Under the pieces are notes generated by a model. It made no database searches. It was not told the origin of the DNA and saw only the letters and a program-made list of their open reading frames with translations. The translations under genes and the position numbers were made by a program. DNA of 64,000 nucleotides from Dechloromonas denitrificans. Lineage in GTDB: Bacteria > Pseudomonadota > Gammaproteobacteria > Burkholderiales > Rhodocyclaceae. Location of the stretch: NCBI RefSeq assembly GCF_001551835.1, contig NZ_LODL01000007.1, positions 234,628-298,627 on the forward strand. The letters run 5' to 3'. Shown piece after piece: positions 1 to 8,499 of the stretch (position 1 is the first letter of the stretch; each line of letters begins with the position of its first letter).

Positions 1-1
1 G

Positions 2-577
2 GTTCTTGCAACAGTCCAATCTGTTGCCGCATCGGTCATTCAACTATCAAACTCGCAAGCCGGAACGGCTCTTTACAACTTGGGCAACGCCCCCAGATTT
101 CTGGCATATGCCGTTCGTTCAGGAAATCTGACCGTCTGCGACTACATGACCAGCAATTGTGGTGATGCAAGCAGAACATCAGATCAAGCAGTCTGGCGAC
201 CAATTGTCAGTAATGTGGTCAGTCTTCGGGCGCAGTATGGGCTCGACACCACCGCGGTCATGGATGGAGTCGTCGACACCTACAACCAGACAACCCCAAC
301 CACTGCTTGCCTTTGGGCACGAGCTTCGGCCATACGGTTTGCACTGGTCGCTCGCAGTCCTCAATTCGAGAAAACAGCAGTGACCGCAGCAGCCCCGACG
401 TGGGCTGGAACAAACGCCAACAATCCGCTCGGCACTAATAGTGCAGCAACCCCAATCGACTTATCGGTGAACACGCTCACAGTTCAAACTGAATGGCAGC
501 AATACCGTTATCGGGTCTTTGAAACGACCGCACCGATTAGAAATGTTGCCTGGATGGGAGCAGTCTCAGGATGCTAA
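2..577 (+). CDS. pilW: PilW-family minor pilin assembly protein, 5' truncated by window edge
   Basis: The reading frame is open from the first bases of the window, so the N-terminal pilin helix is missing and only the C-terminal part (about 190 residues) is visible. The stretch with V-S-L-R-A-Q-Y-G-L-D-T followed by V-V-D-T-Y is the typical PilW core, and the Arg-Tyr-Arg-Val-Phe-Glu-Thr tail is the usual PilW C-terminus. PilW is a minor pilin that helps prime type IV pilus assembly in the inner membrane and periplasm. It overlaps pilX by 7 bases and lies upstream of pilY1, the standard minor-pilin operon order. The TTG at 80 is an internal codon and not a likely start. The identification is fairly sure; the true start lies outside the window. 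Confidence 0.85.
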   Translation, partial: VLATVQSVAASVIQLSNSQAGTALYNLGNAPRFLAYAVRSGNLTVCDYMTSNCGDASRTSDQAVWRPIVSNVVSLRAQYGLDTTAVMDGVVDTYNQTTPTTACLWARASAIRFALVARSPQFEKTAVTAAAPTWAGTNANNPLGTNSAATPIDLSVNTLTVQTEWQQYRYRVFETTAPIRNVAWMGAVSGC

Positions 578-1182
578 CCAAATCAAACCTTCGAGAACAA
601 TCTGTCGCACCTCCTCATGCGCAAAAAGGCGTAGTTCTGTTTATTGCCTTGATCGTACTTGTCGTCATGACATTAGGCGGCATCGCACTTATTCGTTCGA
701 CCGATCTCACCAACATCATCGCGGGCAATCTCGCCTTCAGGCAGGCAGCGACGCACTCAGGCGATACCGGTATCGAAACGGCATTCGCCTGGCTGCAAGC
801 CAACAGCGGTCTGTTAACCAACGACGTAGCCAACGCCGGCTATTCCGCCAACGGCAATAATCCCAGCCGCAGTCCGGCCGCAGGACAAACCTGGGATGCC
901 TACTGGAATAGTTTGCCCGCATCAAGAATCCGCACGCTCGCAACCGACGCTTCCGGCAATACAGTTTCATTCATCATCGACCGTATGTGCGCAAATGCTG
1001 GCGCCACAACCGGCGGGGCAAACTGCTCGGCCTCCGTAGTGGCCTCGGTGGCGGGAGGCGCAGCGGAAGAAGGAGGGGAAATCGCTCTCACCGCCCCTTC
1101 GGCAACCTATTACCGAATTACAGTACGAATCGCCGGTCCGCGAAACACGGTCAGCTTCGTGCAGGCAATGGTGACAATATGA
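571..1182 (+). CDS. pilX: PilX-family minor pilin
   Basis: A 203-residue protein. A short charged leader is followed at about residues 18-45 by Gly, then a hydrophobic helix beginning V-V-L-F-I-A-L-I, and then the A-G-N-L-A-F-R motif common to PilX N-terminal domains; the Gly-Val junction looks like a prepilin-peptidase site. PilX is a minor pilin that with PilV/PilW/FimU primes pilus assembly and supports PilY1 presentation. The ATG lies inside the last codons of pilW (7-base overlap), which implies translational coupling. pilY1 follows after 60 bases. The C-terminal half carries Ala/Gly-rich sequence and three Cys, as usual for the globular part. Confidence 0.88.
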   Translation: MLTKSNLREQSVAPPHAQKGVVLFIALIVLVVMTLGGIALIRSTDLTNIIAGNLAFRQAATHSGDTGIETAFAWLQANSGLLTNDVANAGYSANGNNPSRSPAAGQTWDAYWNSLPASRIRTLATDASGNTVSFIIDRMCANAGATTGGANCSASVVASVAGGAAEEGGEIALTAPSATYYRITVRIAGPRNTVSFVQAMVTI

Positions 1183-1242
1183 CCCCGTTTGATTTCTCGT
1201 TAGCGACAACTCAGATATGTGCAGCCTGACCAGGAGATTGCC

Positions 1243-4200
1243 ATGAACATTACCTCGCCCTTCAAGAGCAGCCTCCTGCTTGCCGCCCTAGCTCTGACAC
1301 TAAGTGGCCAGGCAGCACAGACCGACCTATCGACAATACCGTTAAGCACCTACTTCGCACCGTCATCTGTAGACGTCAAGCCGAATATTTTGTTCGTCCT
1401 TGATGACTCCGGCAGTATGGACTGGGATGGCATGCCTGATCAGGCTACCTGGTATGAAGCCTACAACGCCGATTACCGACCGACAAACTACAACAGTACA
1501 GTCAATAGCGGCATGCCCCCCTATATGCGCTACAACAGCGCATTCAACGGCGTGGCTTACAACCCCGCCGTTCGCTACCAACCGCCCATCATGTATGACG
1601 CGAACGGTACGCTGAATACCACGACCTATCCGTCAATGACCGGGGTTTCAACGGCAACGGGTGGGGATTCATCGGCCTCCAGCACCTCCCCGAACTGGAA
1701 CGCAGTTAAGGTGGATGGCTACGGTGTCCAGAGCACCAGCACCACAAACCTCGGCAATGCGGCCTATGCCTATGTCACCATTCCGGGCGAATACTGCGAC
1801 AAGCCCGACTTGAGAAGTTGCACTACGGCAAGCGCGACGAGCACCAGCTACCCGTACCCCGCCTCCATGCGCTGGTGTTCAACCGCCAACCTGACCACAT
1901 GCCGCGCGACCTGGGATTCGTCGAACATGTATCCACGCATGCCGGCGCCACGTATTTCAACAATCACGGTATCCGGTAGCAACTCAACCGTCGTAAACGG
2001 CATCACCGTCGGCGGCCTGCAGATCATGTCAGCCGCAACCAGCGGTTCCACCGCCAGCTCCGACGTTGCAACGCGCATTAGAACGGCAATCAACAATTGC
2101 ACAAACGTCCAAACCGGCAACTGTACGACCGTTGGCTACATAGCGACAGTCAGTGGCTCCACCGTGACCATTTATGCGCCCAGCAGCACCTCTGACACGC
2201 CGAGCATCGACAAAACCGGCTCGATGACTATTTCCGCAACCGCATTCGCCCGGGACAATATTCCGTTGGCTAACTGGCGGGATACTAGCGTAACGCCCAA
2301 TCAAAGCTCGAGCACCATTCCCGGCGAGAACCTGCGTCACACCATTACCCCCTACATCACCAGCTATCCCTATCCGGGGACGACAAGCAAGGCAATTGGC
2401 CGCACGGATTGTTCTGGAACTACGTGCACCTATGCCGAGGAAATGACCAACTACGCAAATTGGTACGCCTATTACCGGACCCGGATGCAATTACTTAAAA
2501 CAGCTGCCAGCCGTGCGTTTGCCGGAATAGACTCGACCACGGACATCGCCAACAACGTTTCCCGCTTCCGCGTCGGCTACATGAGCCTGAACAACAATAC
2601 CGGCAGCGACTTCCTGAATCTGGACGAATTCAAGACCTCGCAAAAAAATGCCTGGTACACGAAACTCTTTGCTGCCAACCCCAACTCGGGCACCCCGTTG
2701 CGCCAAGCTCTTTCCAAGGCAGGGCGCCTCTACGCAGGCAAGTACAACGGTTCTACACTGAATGGCGTAACGGTCACCGACCCGCTTCAGTTTTCATGCC
2801 AACAAAACTTTACCATTTTGTCGACGGACGGCTTCTGGAATGGGGCAGCGGGTTTCAAACTTGACGGAACGACGGCAATAGGCAATCAGGACGGTTCGAT
2901 GGCCGCCCCATATAACGACGGTGGCGTTGCGGCAACGCAAGAAAGAACAAGTCAATTACAGTCAAGAACAGAAACGCAAACCGCTAAAAAAGGGACACTG
3001 CAGTCTGGAACAGCCCAATTGATGGCAAGCACATCAACGCTCCAGAACCGCACAGTTACCGCGACAAACACCGGCATAATTGCCAGAAGAACCAGCTCAA
3101 ACTCAGGGAATACTTGGAGCAACTGGAGCGAAGTTTCATCGTGCACCGCCGACAACAGTGGCAGTAACCGCACACAGTGTGGATATTTCACGGGAAGCTG
3201 GGCTAATACAGCAACCTGCACTCCGAGCGCGACAAATGCCTGCCGATACTCGGCCTGGAGTTCTGCAATTGGCGTTGCTTCTTGTACAGCAGTTGCGCAA
3301 GACACGACGAACTGGAGTGTGTCAACAGCTCAACAATGTTCAACTTCCCCCCCCAGTACTTGGGCAGACAATTCAACATGCAGTGTTTCCACCCCAGACA
3401 ACAATGGATATTTCACTCAATGTAGATATCGTTGGGATGCCGCTGCCACAACCCAAACTTGCTCCCCCAGTTATGTAGCCAACAACTTTTCGAACGCGAT
3501 TGTTTATGATAATTGCGCAACATCAAATGGGACTTGGTCTAACGCAACAACATGCTCAGAGACGGGCTGGAGCGTTTCTGGGACACGCACAGCATGTCAA
3601 TACACGGCTTGGTCGGCATGGACCACGGTGACCGCCTGCACTCCCGTCAATAAATCGAGTAGCCCCGACTACTCGGTAGAGACTGCCAAGGAATGCCAGA
3701 CGATCACCCTCAGCGGGGGCAACTCCAACACGCTGGCCGACGTTGCTGCCTATTACTACAACACCGACCTGCGCAGCCCGACTGCCAGCGATGGCACCGG
3801 TACCTGTGACGGGCCCACCATTGCGCCAGCAACCACGGCAAACAATCTTTGCACCAACAACGTAGCGGCCAACGGTCGGGACGTAGCTGCCACTCAGCAC
3901 ATGACGACCTTTACCCTCGGGCTTGGCGCACAAGGCAAGATGCTCTTCTCGCCAAGCTATTGGTCGGACACTTATGGTGACTTTTTCTCGGTAAAGACAG
4001 GAACGACATCTGACCCAACCAACGGCATTTGCTCCTGGCTGACATCCGGGAACCGCTGTGTCTGGCCTAATCCATCATCCGATAGCCCGGCCAATATCGA
4101 CGACTTGTGGCACGCAGCTGTCAATGGCCGCGGCTCCTATTTCAGTGCGACCGACCCGAGTTCGCTGTCCAGTGGCCTAGCCAGCACCCTGGCAACCATT

Positions 4201-6561
4201 GTCGACACGCCACGCCCTGGCACCTCGGCAGCTGCCGCCAGCAGCAATCCGAACATCAGCGCCGGAGACAACTATGTATTCAGTTCCTATTACAAGTCCG
4301 TTGACTGGTATGGCGAACTCTATCGCCAACGCTTTGACATCACGACGCAGAATCTGACTCCCTCGGTAGACTGGTCGGCAATGACTCTTCTGGATTGCGC
4401 CACGACGGAATGGGGAGCCTCTAAGTCATATGTTGCGGGCAATGCTTATCGGAATGGTGACATCTGCTACCGAGTCCACACCGACTATGTTTCAGACACC
4501 ACGTTCGGCACGACCGACACCGCCAAGACAGCCATCGTGAGCCATGCACCCAGCACCTGCACAACGGCCTGGGCGGCTAACACCAACTACTCAGTCGGTA
4601 GTGTGTACTCCAGGGCAGGCGTTTGTTACTACGTCATCACCGCTTACATGTCGACGAGTTCTTTCAGCGCGACGGATACACAAAATACGAATTCGGCATA
4701 TGTTGCCGGAGCACCGACCTCACGCACCATCTACACCAAAGGCAGCAGCGGGCTGATCAGCTTCACCTGGGACAATTTAAGCTCGGGGCAGCAAGCTTAT
4801 TTCACCAAGCCCCATCTCACCTATGTTGCAACGGCCCCATCGACCGGACTTTCCCAATTTTGCACCCCGGCCGGCAGTAGTTGCCTGAGCAGCACAGCAC
4901 AAGACAACACGACTGTTGCGACCAACGGTGCGGCCGGAGAAGCCTTGGTCAACTACCTCCGCGGCGAGCGGACCAACGAGGGTACATTCTTCCGGGAACG
5001 TAAGCATGTCCTGGGCGATATCGTTTCCTCCGAGGCACGCTACGTCAAATCCTCACTATTCAATTACACCGACCCCGGATACAGCGACTTCAAGACACTC
5101 AAGGCTTCGCGAAACGGTGCAGTCTACGCGGCAAGCAATGACGGCATGTTGCATTCTTTTGACGCGGAAACTGGTAAGGAACTCTGGGCTTATATCCCGG
5201 CAATGGTTCTTCCCGAGTTGTATCGCCTAGCTGATAAAAACTACAGCCAACAGCACCAGTATTTTGTCGATGGCACCCCGGAAACTGGTGATATTTGTCC
5301 GACCACGCCAACGACTGCGTGCTCTGGCAGCCAGTGGAAAACCATCATTGTCGGTGGACTGAACCGGGGTGGTAAAGGATATTTCGCGCTTGACATCACC
5401 GACCCCGCCAATCCTGCATTGCTGTGGGAGTTTACCGATGCCAACATGGGCTACTCCTATGGCAACCCACGAATCACCAAGTTGCGGACCGGCCAATGGG
5501 TTGTCTTGCTGAGCTCTGGCTACAACAATGCAGACGGAATCGGGCGGCTTTACGTGCTTGACGCATATACCGGAAGCCTGATTAGAACCATCAGCACCAA
5601 CACAGGTAGCGCCGGGACTCCGAGCGGTCTAGCCAAGATCAGCGCCCACTCAACAACGGCAGATACAAACAACACCAGCACAGCCGCTTATGGCGGCGAT
5701 ATGTTGGGCAACCTGTGGCGTTTTGATATCAATAACGACATCGGCGCCGCTGGTTATGACGCTCAGCTGCTGGTTACTTTTGTCGACGCCCTGGGCGTTA
5801 GGCAACCGATCACAGCCAAACCGGTCGTCAGTACGATCAATGGCAAGCCCGTCATTTTCGTTGGAACCGGTAGCTACCTTGGTATCAGCGATGTCACCAA
5901 TACTCAATCGCAAACCATGTACGCAGTCAAAGACAATCTTAGCGCAACAACGTACAGCAACCCACGGCTGGCCAGCAGCAATTTCGTAGGTCAGACATTG
6001 GTGGCAGCGACTTGCACAACAGAAGCCTCTTGCACGGCCGGTGAAAGCATCCGGAAAATCAGCAACCCTGCAAGCGTCAATTGGTCAACCCACAACGGTT
6101 GGTATCTAGACCTCCTGACAGCAGGAGAACGGGCAAATACTGACCCGGCGCTGGCACTGGGCAGTCTCGTCTTCACGACCAATACACCGAACAATGCCAG
6201 TGTTGAACCTTGTGGTAATGCATCGGCAGACGGATCGTCGAGCTGGCTATGCAGCGTCGACTACCTGAGCGGTGGCCCAGTCAGCAATGCCGAGGGGGTA
6301 GCTTGCAGCAGCCTGGGCAATGTGATTGCTACTCGCCCCGTCCTGGTTCGCCTGCCGGATGGCACTGTGCTGGCCCTGATCCGGACCTCCGGCGGTTCGG
6401 GCAGTTCTGGTGGTTCTGGCTCAGGTGGGACGGGCAGTGCGCCTAGTGGATACTACCCAGGCACCAAGGACGATGGCACCACCTTGGTCAAGAAGCCTCC
6501 AGTCAACCCGTCTGGTGGCTCAGCCCGCCGAGTATCATGGAGAGAGATCAGCAACAACTGA
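1243..6561 (+). CDS. pilY1: PilY1/PilC-type pilus tip adhesin and calcium-dependent pilus biogenesis factor
   Basis: About 1772 residues, large for the family. I chose the ATG at 1243 because it has AGGAG seven bases upstream and begins a clear signal peptide (residues 1-27, ending Gly-Gln-Ala-Ala); an in-frame GTG at 1219 has no support. Residues about 47-60 carry D-D-S-G-S-M, the MIDAS-like motif of a von Willebrand A fold. The C-terminal third (nt about 4260-6400) is the PilY1 seven-bladed propeller, with segments such as A-A-S-N-D-G-M-L-H-S-F-D and an Asp-rich loop near nt 5520 fitting calcium binding. Two insertions stand out: a Cys/Trp/Ser/Thr-rich block (nt about 2940-3700), AT-richer than its flanks, and a duplicated carbohydrate-binding-module-like repeat (nt about 4390-4700). 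A Gly/Ser linker lies near the C-terminus. PilY1 acts at the pilus tip and in assembly, adhesion and surface sensing. Confidence 0.95.
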   Translation: MNITSPFKSSLLLAALALTLSGQAAQTDLSTIPLSTYFAPSSVDVKPNILFVLDDSGSMDWDGMPDQATWYEAYNADYRPTNYNSTVNSGMPPYMRYNSAFNGVAYNPAVRYQPPIMYDANGTLNTTTYPSMTGVSTATGGDSSASSTSPNWNAVKVDGYGVQSTSTTNLGNAAYAYVTIPGEYCDKPDLRSCTTASATSTSYPYPASMRWCSTANLTTCRATWDSSNMYPRMPAPRISTITVSGSNSTVVNGITVGGLQIMSAATSGSTASSDVATRIRTAINNCTNVQTGNCTTVGYIATVSGSTVTIYAPSSTSDTPSIDKTGSMTISATAFARDNIPLANWRDTSVTPNQSSSTIPGENLRHTITPYITSYPYPGTTSKAIGRTDCSGTTCTYAEEMTNYANWYAYYRTRMQLLKTAASRAFAGIDSTTDIANNVSRFRVGYMSLNNNTGSDFLNLDEFKTSQKNAWYTKLFAANPNSGTPLRQALSKAGRLYAGKYNGSTLNGVTVTDPLQFSCQQNFTILSTDGFWNGAAGFKLDGTTAIGNQDGSMAAPYNDGGVAATQERTSQLQSRTETQTAKKGTLQSGTAQLMASTSTLQNRTVTATNTGIIARRTSSNSGNTWSNWSEVSSCTADNSGSNRTQCGYFTGSWANTATCTPSATNACRYSAWSSAIGVASCTAVAQDTTNWSVSTAQQCSTSPPSTWADNSTCSVSTPDNNGYFTQCRYRWDAAATTQTCSPSYVANNFSNAIVYDNCATSNGTWSNATTCSETGWSVSGTRTACQYTAWSAWTTVTACTPVNKSSSPDYSVETAKECQTITLSGGNSNTLADVAAYYYNTDLRSPTASDGTGTCDGPTIAPATTANNLCTNNVAANGRDVAATQHMTTFTLGLGAQGKMLFSPSYWSDTYGDFFSVKTGTTSDPTNGICSWLTSGNRCVWPNPSSDSPANIDDLWHAAVNGRGSYFSATDPSSLSSGLASTLATIVDTPRPGTSAAAASSNPNISAGDNYVFSSYYKSVDWYGELYRQRFDITTQNLTPSVDWSAMTLLDCATTEWGASKSYVAGNAYRNGDICYRVHTDYVSDTTFGTTDTAKTAIVSHAPSTCTTAWAANTNYSVGSVYSRAGVCYYVITAYMSTSSFSATDTQNTNSAYVAGAPTSRTIYTKGSSGLISFTWDNLSSGQQAYFTKPHLTYVATAPSTGLSQFCTPAGSSCLSSTAQDNTTVATNGAAGEALVNYLRGERTNEGTFFRERKHVLGDIVSSEARYVKSSLFNYTDPGYSDFKTLKASRNGAVYAASNDGMLHSFDAETGKELWAYIPAMVLPELYRLADKNYSQQHQYFVDGTPETGDICPTTPTTACSGSQWKTIIVGGLNRGGKGYFALDITDPANPALLWEFTDANMGYSYGNPRITKLRTGQWVVLLSSGYNNADGIGRLYVLDAYTGSLIRTISTNTGSAGTPSGLAKISAHSTTADTNNTSTAAYGGDMLGNLWRFDINNDIGAAGYDAQLLVTFVDALGVRQPITAKPVVSTINGKPVIFVGTGSYLGISDVTNTQSQTMYAVKDNLSATTYSNPRLASSNFVGQTLVAATCTTEASCTAGESIRKISNPASVNWSTHNGWYLDLLTAGERANTDPALALGSLVFTTNTPNNASVEPCGNASADGSSSWLCSVDYLSGGPVSNAEGVACSSLGNVIATRPVLVRLPDGTVLALIRTSGGSGSSGGSGSGGTGSAPSGYYPGTKDDGTTLVKKPPVNPSGGSARRVSWREISNN

Positions 6562-6581
6562 TACATAGCTCGGCACTAACA

Positions 6582-6613
6582 AAAAAGGCCGGTTCTTCGA
6601 ACCGGCCTTTTTA
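6582..6613. terminator. Bidirectional rho-independent terminator between pilY1 and ispH
   Basis: A perfect stem of A5-GGCCGGTTC pairing with GAACCGGCC-T5 around a 3-base loop. The A run on one side and T run on the other let it end both pilY1 (plus) and ispH (minus), which converge here. Confidence 0.93.
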
Positions 6614-6634
6614 TCGTTCAAAAATTGTGCGTTT

Positions 6635-7558
6635 CTAGCTGAGCAATTCCCGTGGCAATGGGAAGGAAACCCCCTCAACAACACCATTTGCTTGTACAAC
6701 CGTCGCATCAGCCAGTTCTTTAATCCGGTCAAGCACACGCAAAACCAGAACCTCAGGTGCCGAAGCACCAGCTGTCACACCGACGCGCTTCTTCCCATCA
6801 AACCAGCCAGCATCAATTTCATCAGGACCATCGATCAAATATGCATCGACGCCACGCGCTATTGCCACCTCTCGCAAGCGACGGGAGTTGGAGCTATTCG
6901 GGCTACCGACAACCAGCACCAGATCACATTGCTCCGTTAGCGTTTTGACCGAATCCTGGCGATTTTGAGTGGCGTAGCAAATATCATCTTTTTTTGGCCC
7001 CTGAATCTCAGGAAAGCGGGACTTAAGAGCATCAATGACTTTTGAAGCATCATCAACCGATAGCGTCGTCTGGGTTACAAAGGAAAGTTGTTCAGGCGAG
7101 TTCACCTTTAACTGCTGAACATCATCGGTGGTTTCCACCAGATACATCCCATCACCACTCTGCCCCATCGTCCCCTCAACCTCCGGGTGGCCCTTGTGGC
7201 CGATCATCACCACTTCCCGTGCCTGGTTGCGCATCTTGCCGACCTCGACATGAACCTTGGTGACCAGCGGACAGGTTGCATCGAAGACTTTCAGACCGCG
7301 CGCATCCGCTTCCTCACGGACAGCCTTGGAAACGCCATGCGCACTAAAGATTACCGTGCTGCCGGCCGGCACTTCGCTCAACTCCTCGATGAAGACTGCC
7401 CCTTTGGCACGCAGGTCGTCGCAGACGAATTTGTTGTGCACGACTTCGTGGCGGACATAGATCGGGGCGCCGAATTTTTCCAGGGCGCGTTCAACGATGG
7501 CGATGGCCCGTTCGACGCCGGCACAGAAGCCGCGAGGGTTAGCGAGGATGACTTGCAT
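6635..7558 (-). CDS. ispH: 4-hydroxy-3-methylbut-2-enyl diphosphate reductase
   Basis: A 307-residue protein of normal family length. IspH is the last enzyme of the MEP pathway: it reduces HMBPP to IPP and DMAPP with a [4Fe-4S] cluster. The three cluster cysteines are at 12 (in N-P-R-G-F-C-A-G-V), 96 ([11 protein letters not shown]) and 194 ([10 protein letters not shown]). The substrate-binding residues H41, H124 and E126 ([10 protein letters not shown]) and the S-P-N-S-S-N-S motif are present. It starts directly after the fkpB stop, the last gene of a minus-strand run ribF-ileS-lspA-fkpB-ispH. dxs and ispA of the same pathway lie about 13 kb away. Confidence 0.98.
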   Translation of the reverse strand: MQVILANPRGFCAGVERAIAIVERALEKFGAPIYVRHEVVHNKFVCDDLRAKGAVFIEELSEVPAGSTVIFSAHGVSKAVREEADARGLKVFDATCPLVTKVHVEVGKMRNQAREVVMIGHKGHPEVEGTMGQSGDGMYLVETTDDVQQLKVNSPEQLSFVTQTTLSVDDASKVIDALKSRFPEIQGPKKDDICYATQNRQDSVKTLTEQCDLVLVVGSPNSSNSRRLREVAIARGVDAYLIDGPDEIDAGWFDGKKRVGVTAGASAPEVLVLRVLDRIKELADATVVQANGVVEGVSFPLPRELLS

Positions 7559-7987
7559 TTACATGATTCCGATAATTTCCACCTCGAAGCGGATCGTTTT
7601 TCCGGCCATCGGGTGATTGAAGTCGAACAGGGCGTGCGTCGGGTCCAGCTCGCGCAGGAAGCCCGCGAAGGTGCCGCCGTTGGGGGCGGTGAATTCGACG
7701 ACGGAATTCTCCTTGAGTTCCATCTCGGCCGGCAGGCCGCTGCGGGCGATGCGTTCGACCAGGCGTTCATTGTGCATGCCGAAGGCCTGCGCCGGCTCCA
7801 ACTGGAAAACAAAGCGCTCGTGCGCCGGCAAGCCGATCAACACCGACTCCAGATTCTCGGCCAACTGGCCGCTACCCATTTGCAAGGTGGCCGGGCTCAT
7901 GTCGAAGGTGGACAGGAACTCCTCGCCATCGAGCGTGGTGATGCGGTAATGCAGGGTCAGGTAACTATCCGAACGCACCGCTGTCAT
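7559..7987 (-). CDS. fkpB: FKBP-type peptidyl-prolyl cis-trans isomerase, SlpA/FkpB type
   Basis: A 142-residue cytoplasmic FKBP with the inserted-in-flap arrangement of the SlyD/SlpA group: an N-terminal half with L-T-L-H-Y-R-I-T and G-E-E-F-L-S-T-F, a central A-Q-A-F-G chaperone-flap segment, and a C-terminal half with D-F-N-H-P-M-A-G-K, the family signature. It lacks the His-rich metal-binding tail of SlyD, so SlpA/FkpB fits best. Its ATG overlaps the lspA stop by four bases (ATGA) and ispH starts immediately downstream, the same lspA-fkpB-ispH order as in many proteobacteria. The role is proline isomerisation and folding assistance. Confidence 0.93.
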   Translation of the reverse strand: MTAVRSDSYLTLHYRITTLDGEEFLSTFDMSPATLQMGSGQLAENLESVLIGLPAHERFVFQLEPAQAFGMHNERLVERIARSGLPAEMELKENSVVEFTAPNGGTFAGFLRELDPTHALFDFNHPMAGKTIRFEVEIIGIM

Positions 7988-8499
7988 TGGTTTTTCTCCT
8001 CGGTTTTCTTGCCTGCTGTCCCGCCAGGGGACTTCCTCCCGGTCGCGGTCAACTGCTCAAAAACAAGCAAAACCGCGCCGACCGTAATGGCGGAATCGGC
8101 GATATTGAAGGCCGGCCAGTAGTAGCCGGCCACATGCCATTGAATGAAATCGACCACCGCGCCGAAGCGGATGCGGTCGATGACGTTGCCGAGCGCGCCC
8201 CCCATGACCAGCGCCAGGGCCAGCGACAGCAATTTCTGCTGAGGATGCTGACGCAGCATGACGGCGATCCAGCCGGAAATCCCGACGGCCAGCGCGGAAA
8301 AGAACCAGCGCTGCCAGCCCGGCTGGTCGGCGAGAAAGCTGAAGGCCGCCCCCGGATTGAAGGTCAGCACCCAGTTGAAGAAGGGCGCAACGTAGAGCAC
8401 CTCGCCGAGCCGGATGTTCTCGAGGACGATCCATTTGCTCAGTTGGTCCAGCACGACGATCAATCCGGCCAGCGCATACCAGTGCGCCGCCTTAGGCAT
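7984..8499 (-). CDS. lspA: Lipoprotein signal peptidase (signal peptidase II)
   Basis: 171 residues when started at the ATG at 8499, which overlaps the end of ileS by 8 bases; the longer in-frame extension to 8649 lies inside ileS and has no family resemblance. LspA cleaves prolipoprotein signal peptides in the inner membrane. Four hydrophobic segments are visible (about 8-25, 60-82, 88-106 and 131-150). The catalytic aspartates are D117 in [10 protein letters not shown] and D135 in F-N-I-A-D-S-A-I, and the F-N-P-G-A-A-F-S-F motif is at about 47-55. The tail is Lys/Glu-rich. Confidence 0.96.
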   Translation of the reverse strand: MPKAAHWYALAGLIVVLDQLSKWIVLENIRLGEVLYVAPFFNWVLTFNPGAAFSFLADQPGWQRWFFSALAVGISGWIAVMLRQHPQQKLLSLALALVMGGALGNVIDRIRFGAVVDFIQWHVAGYYWPAFNIADSAITVGAVLLVFEQLTATGRKSPGGTAGKKTEEKNQ

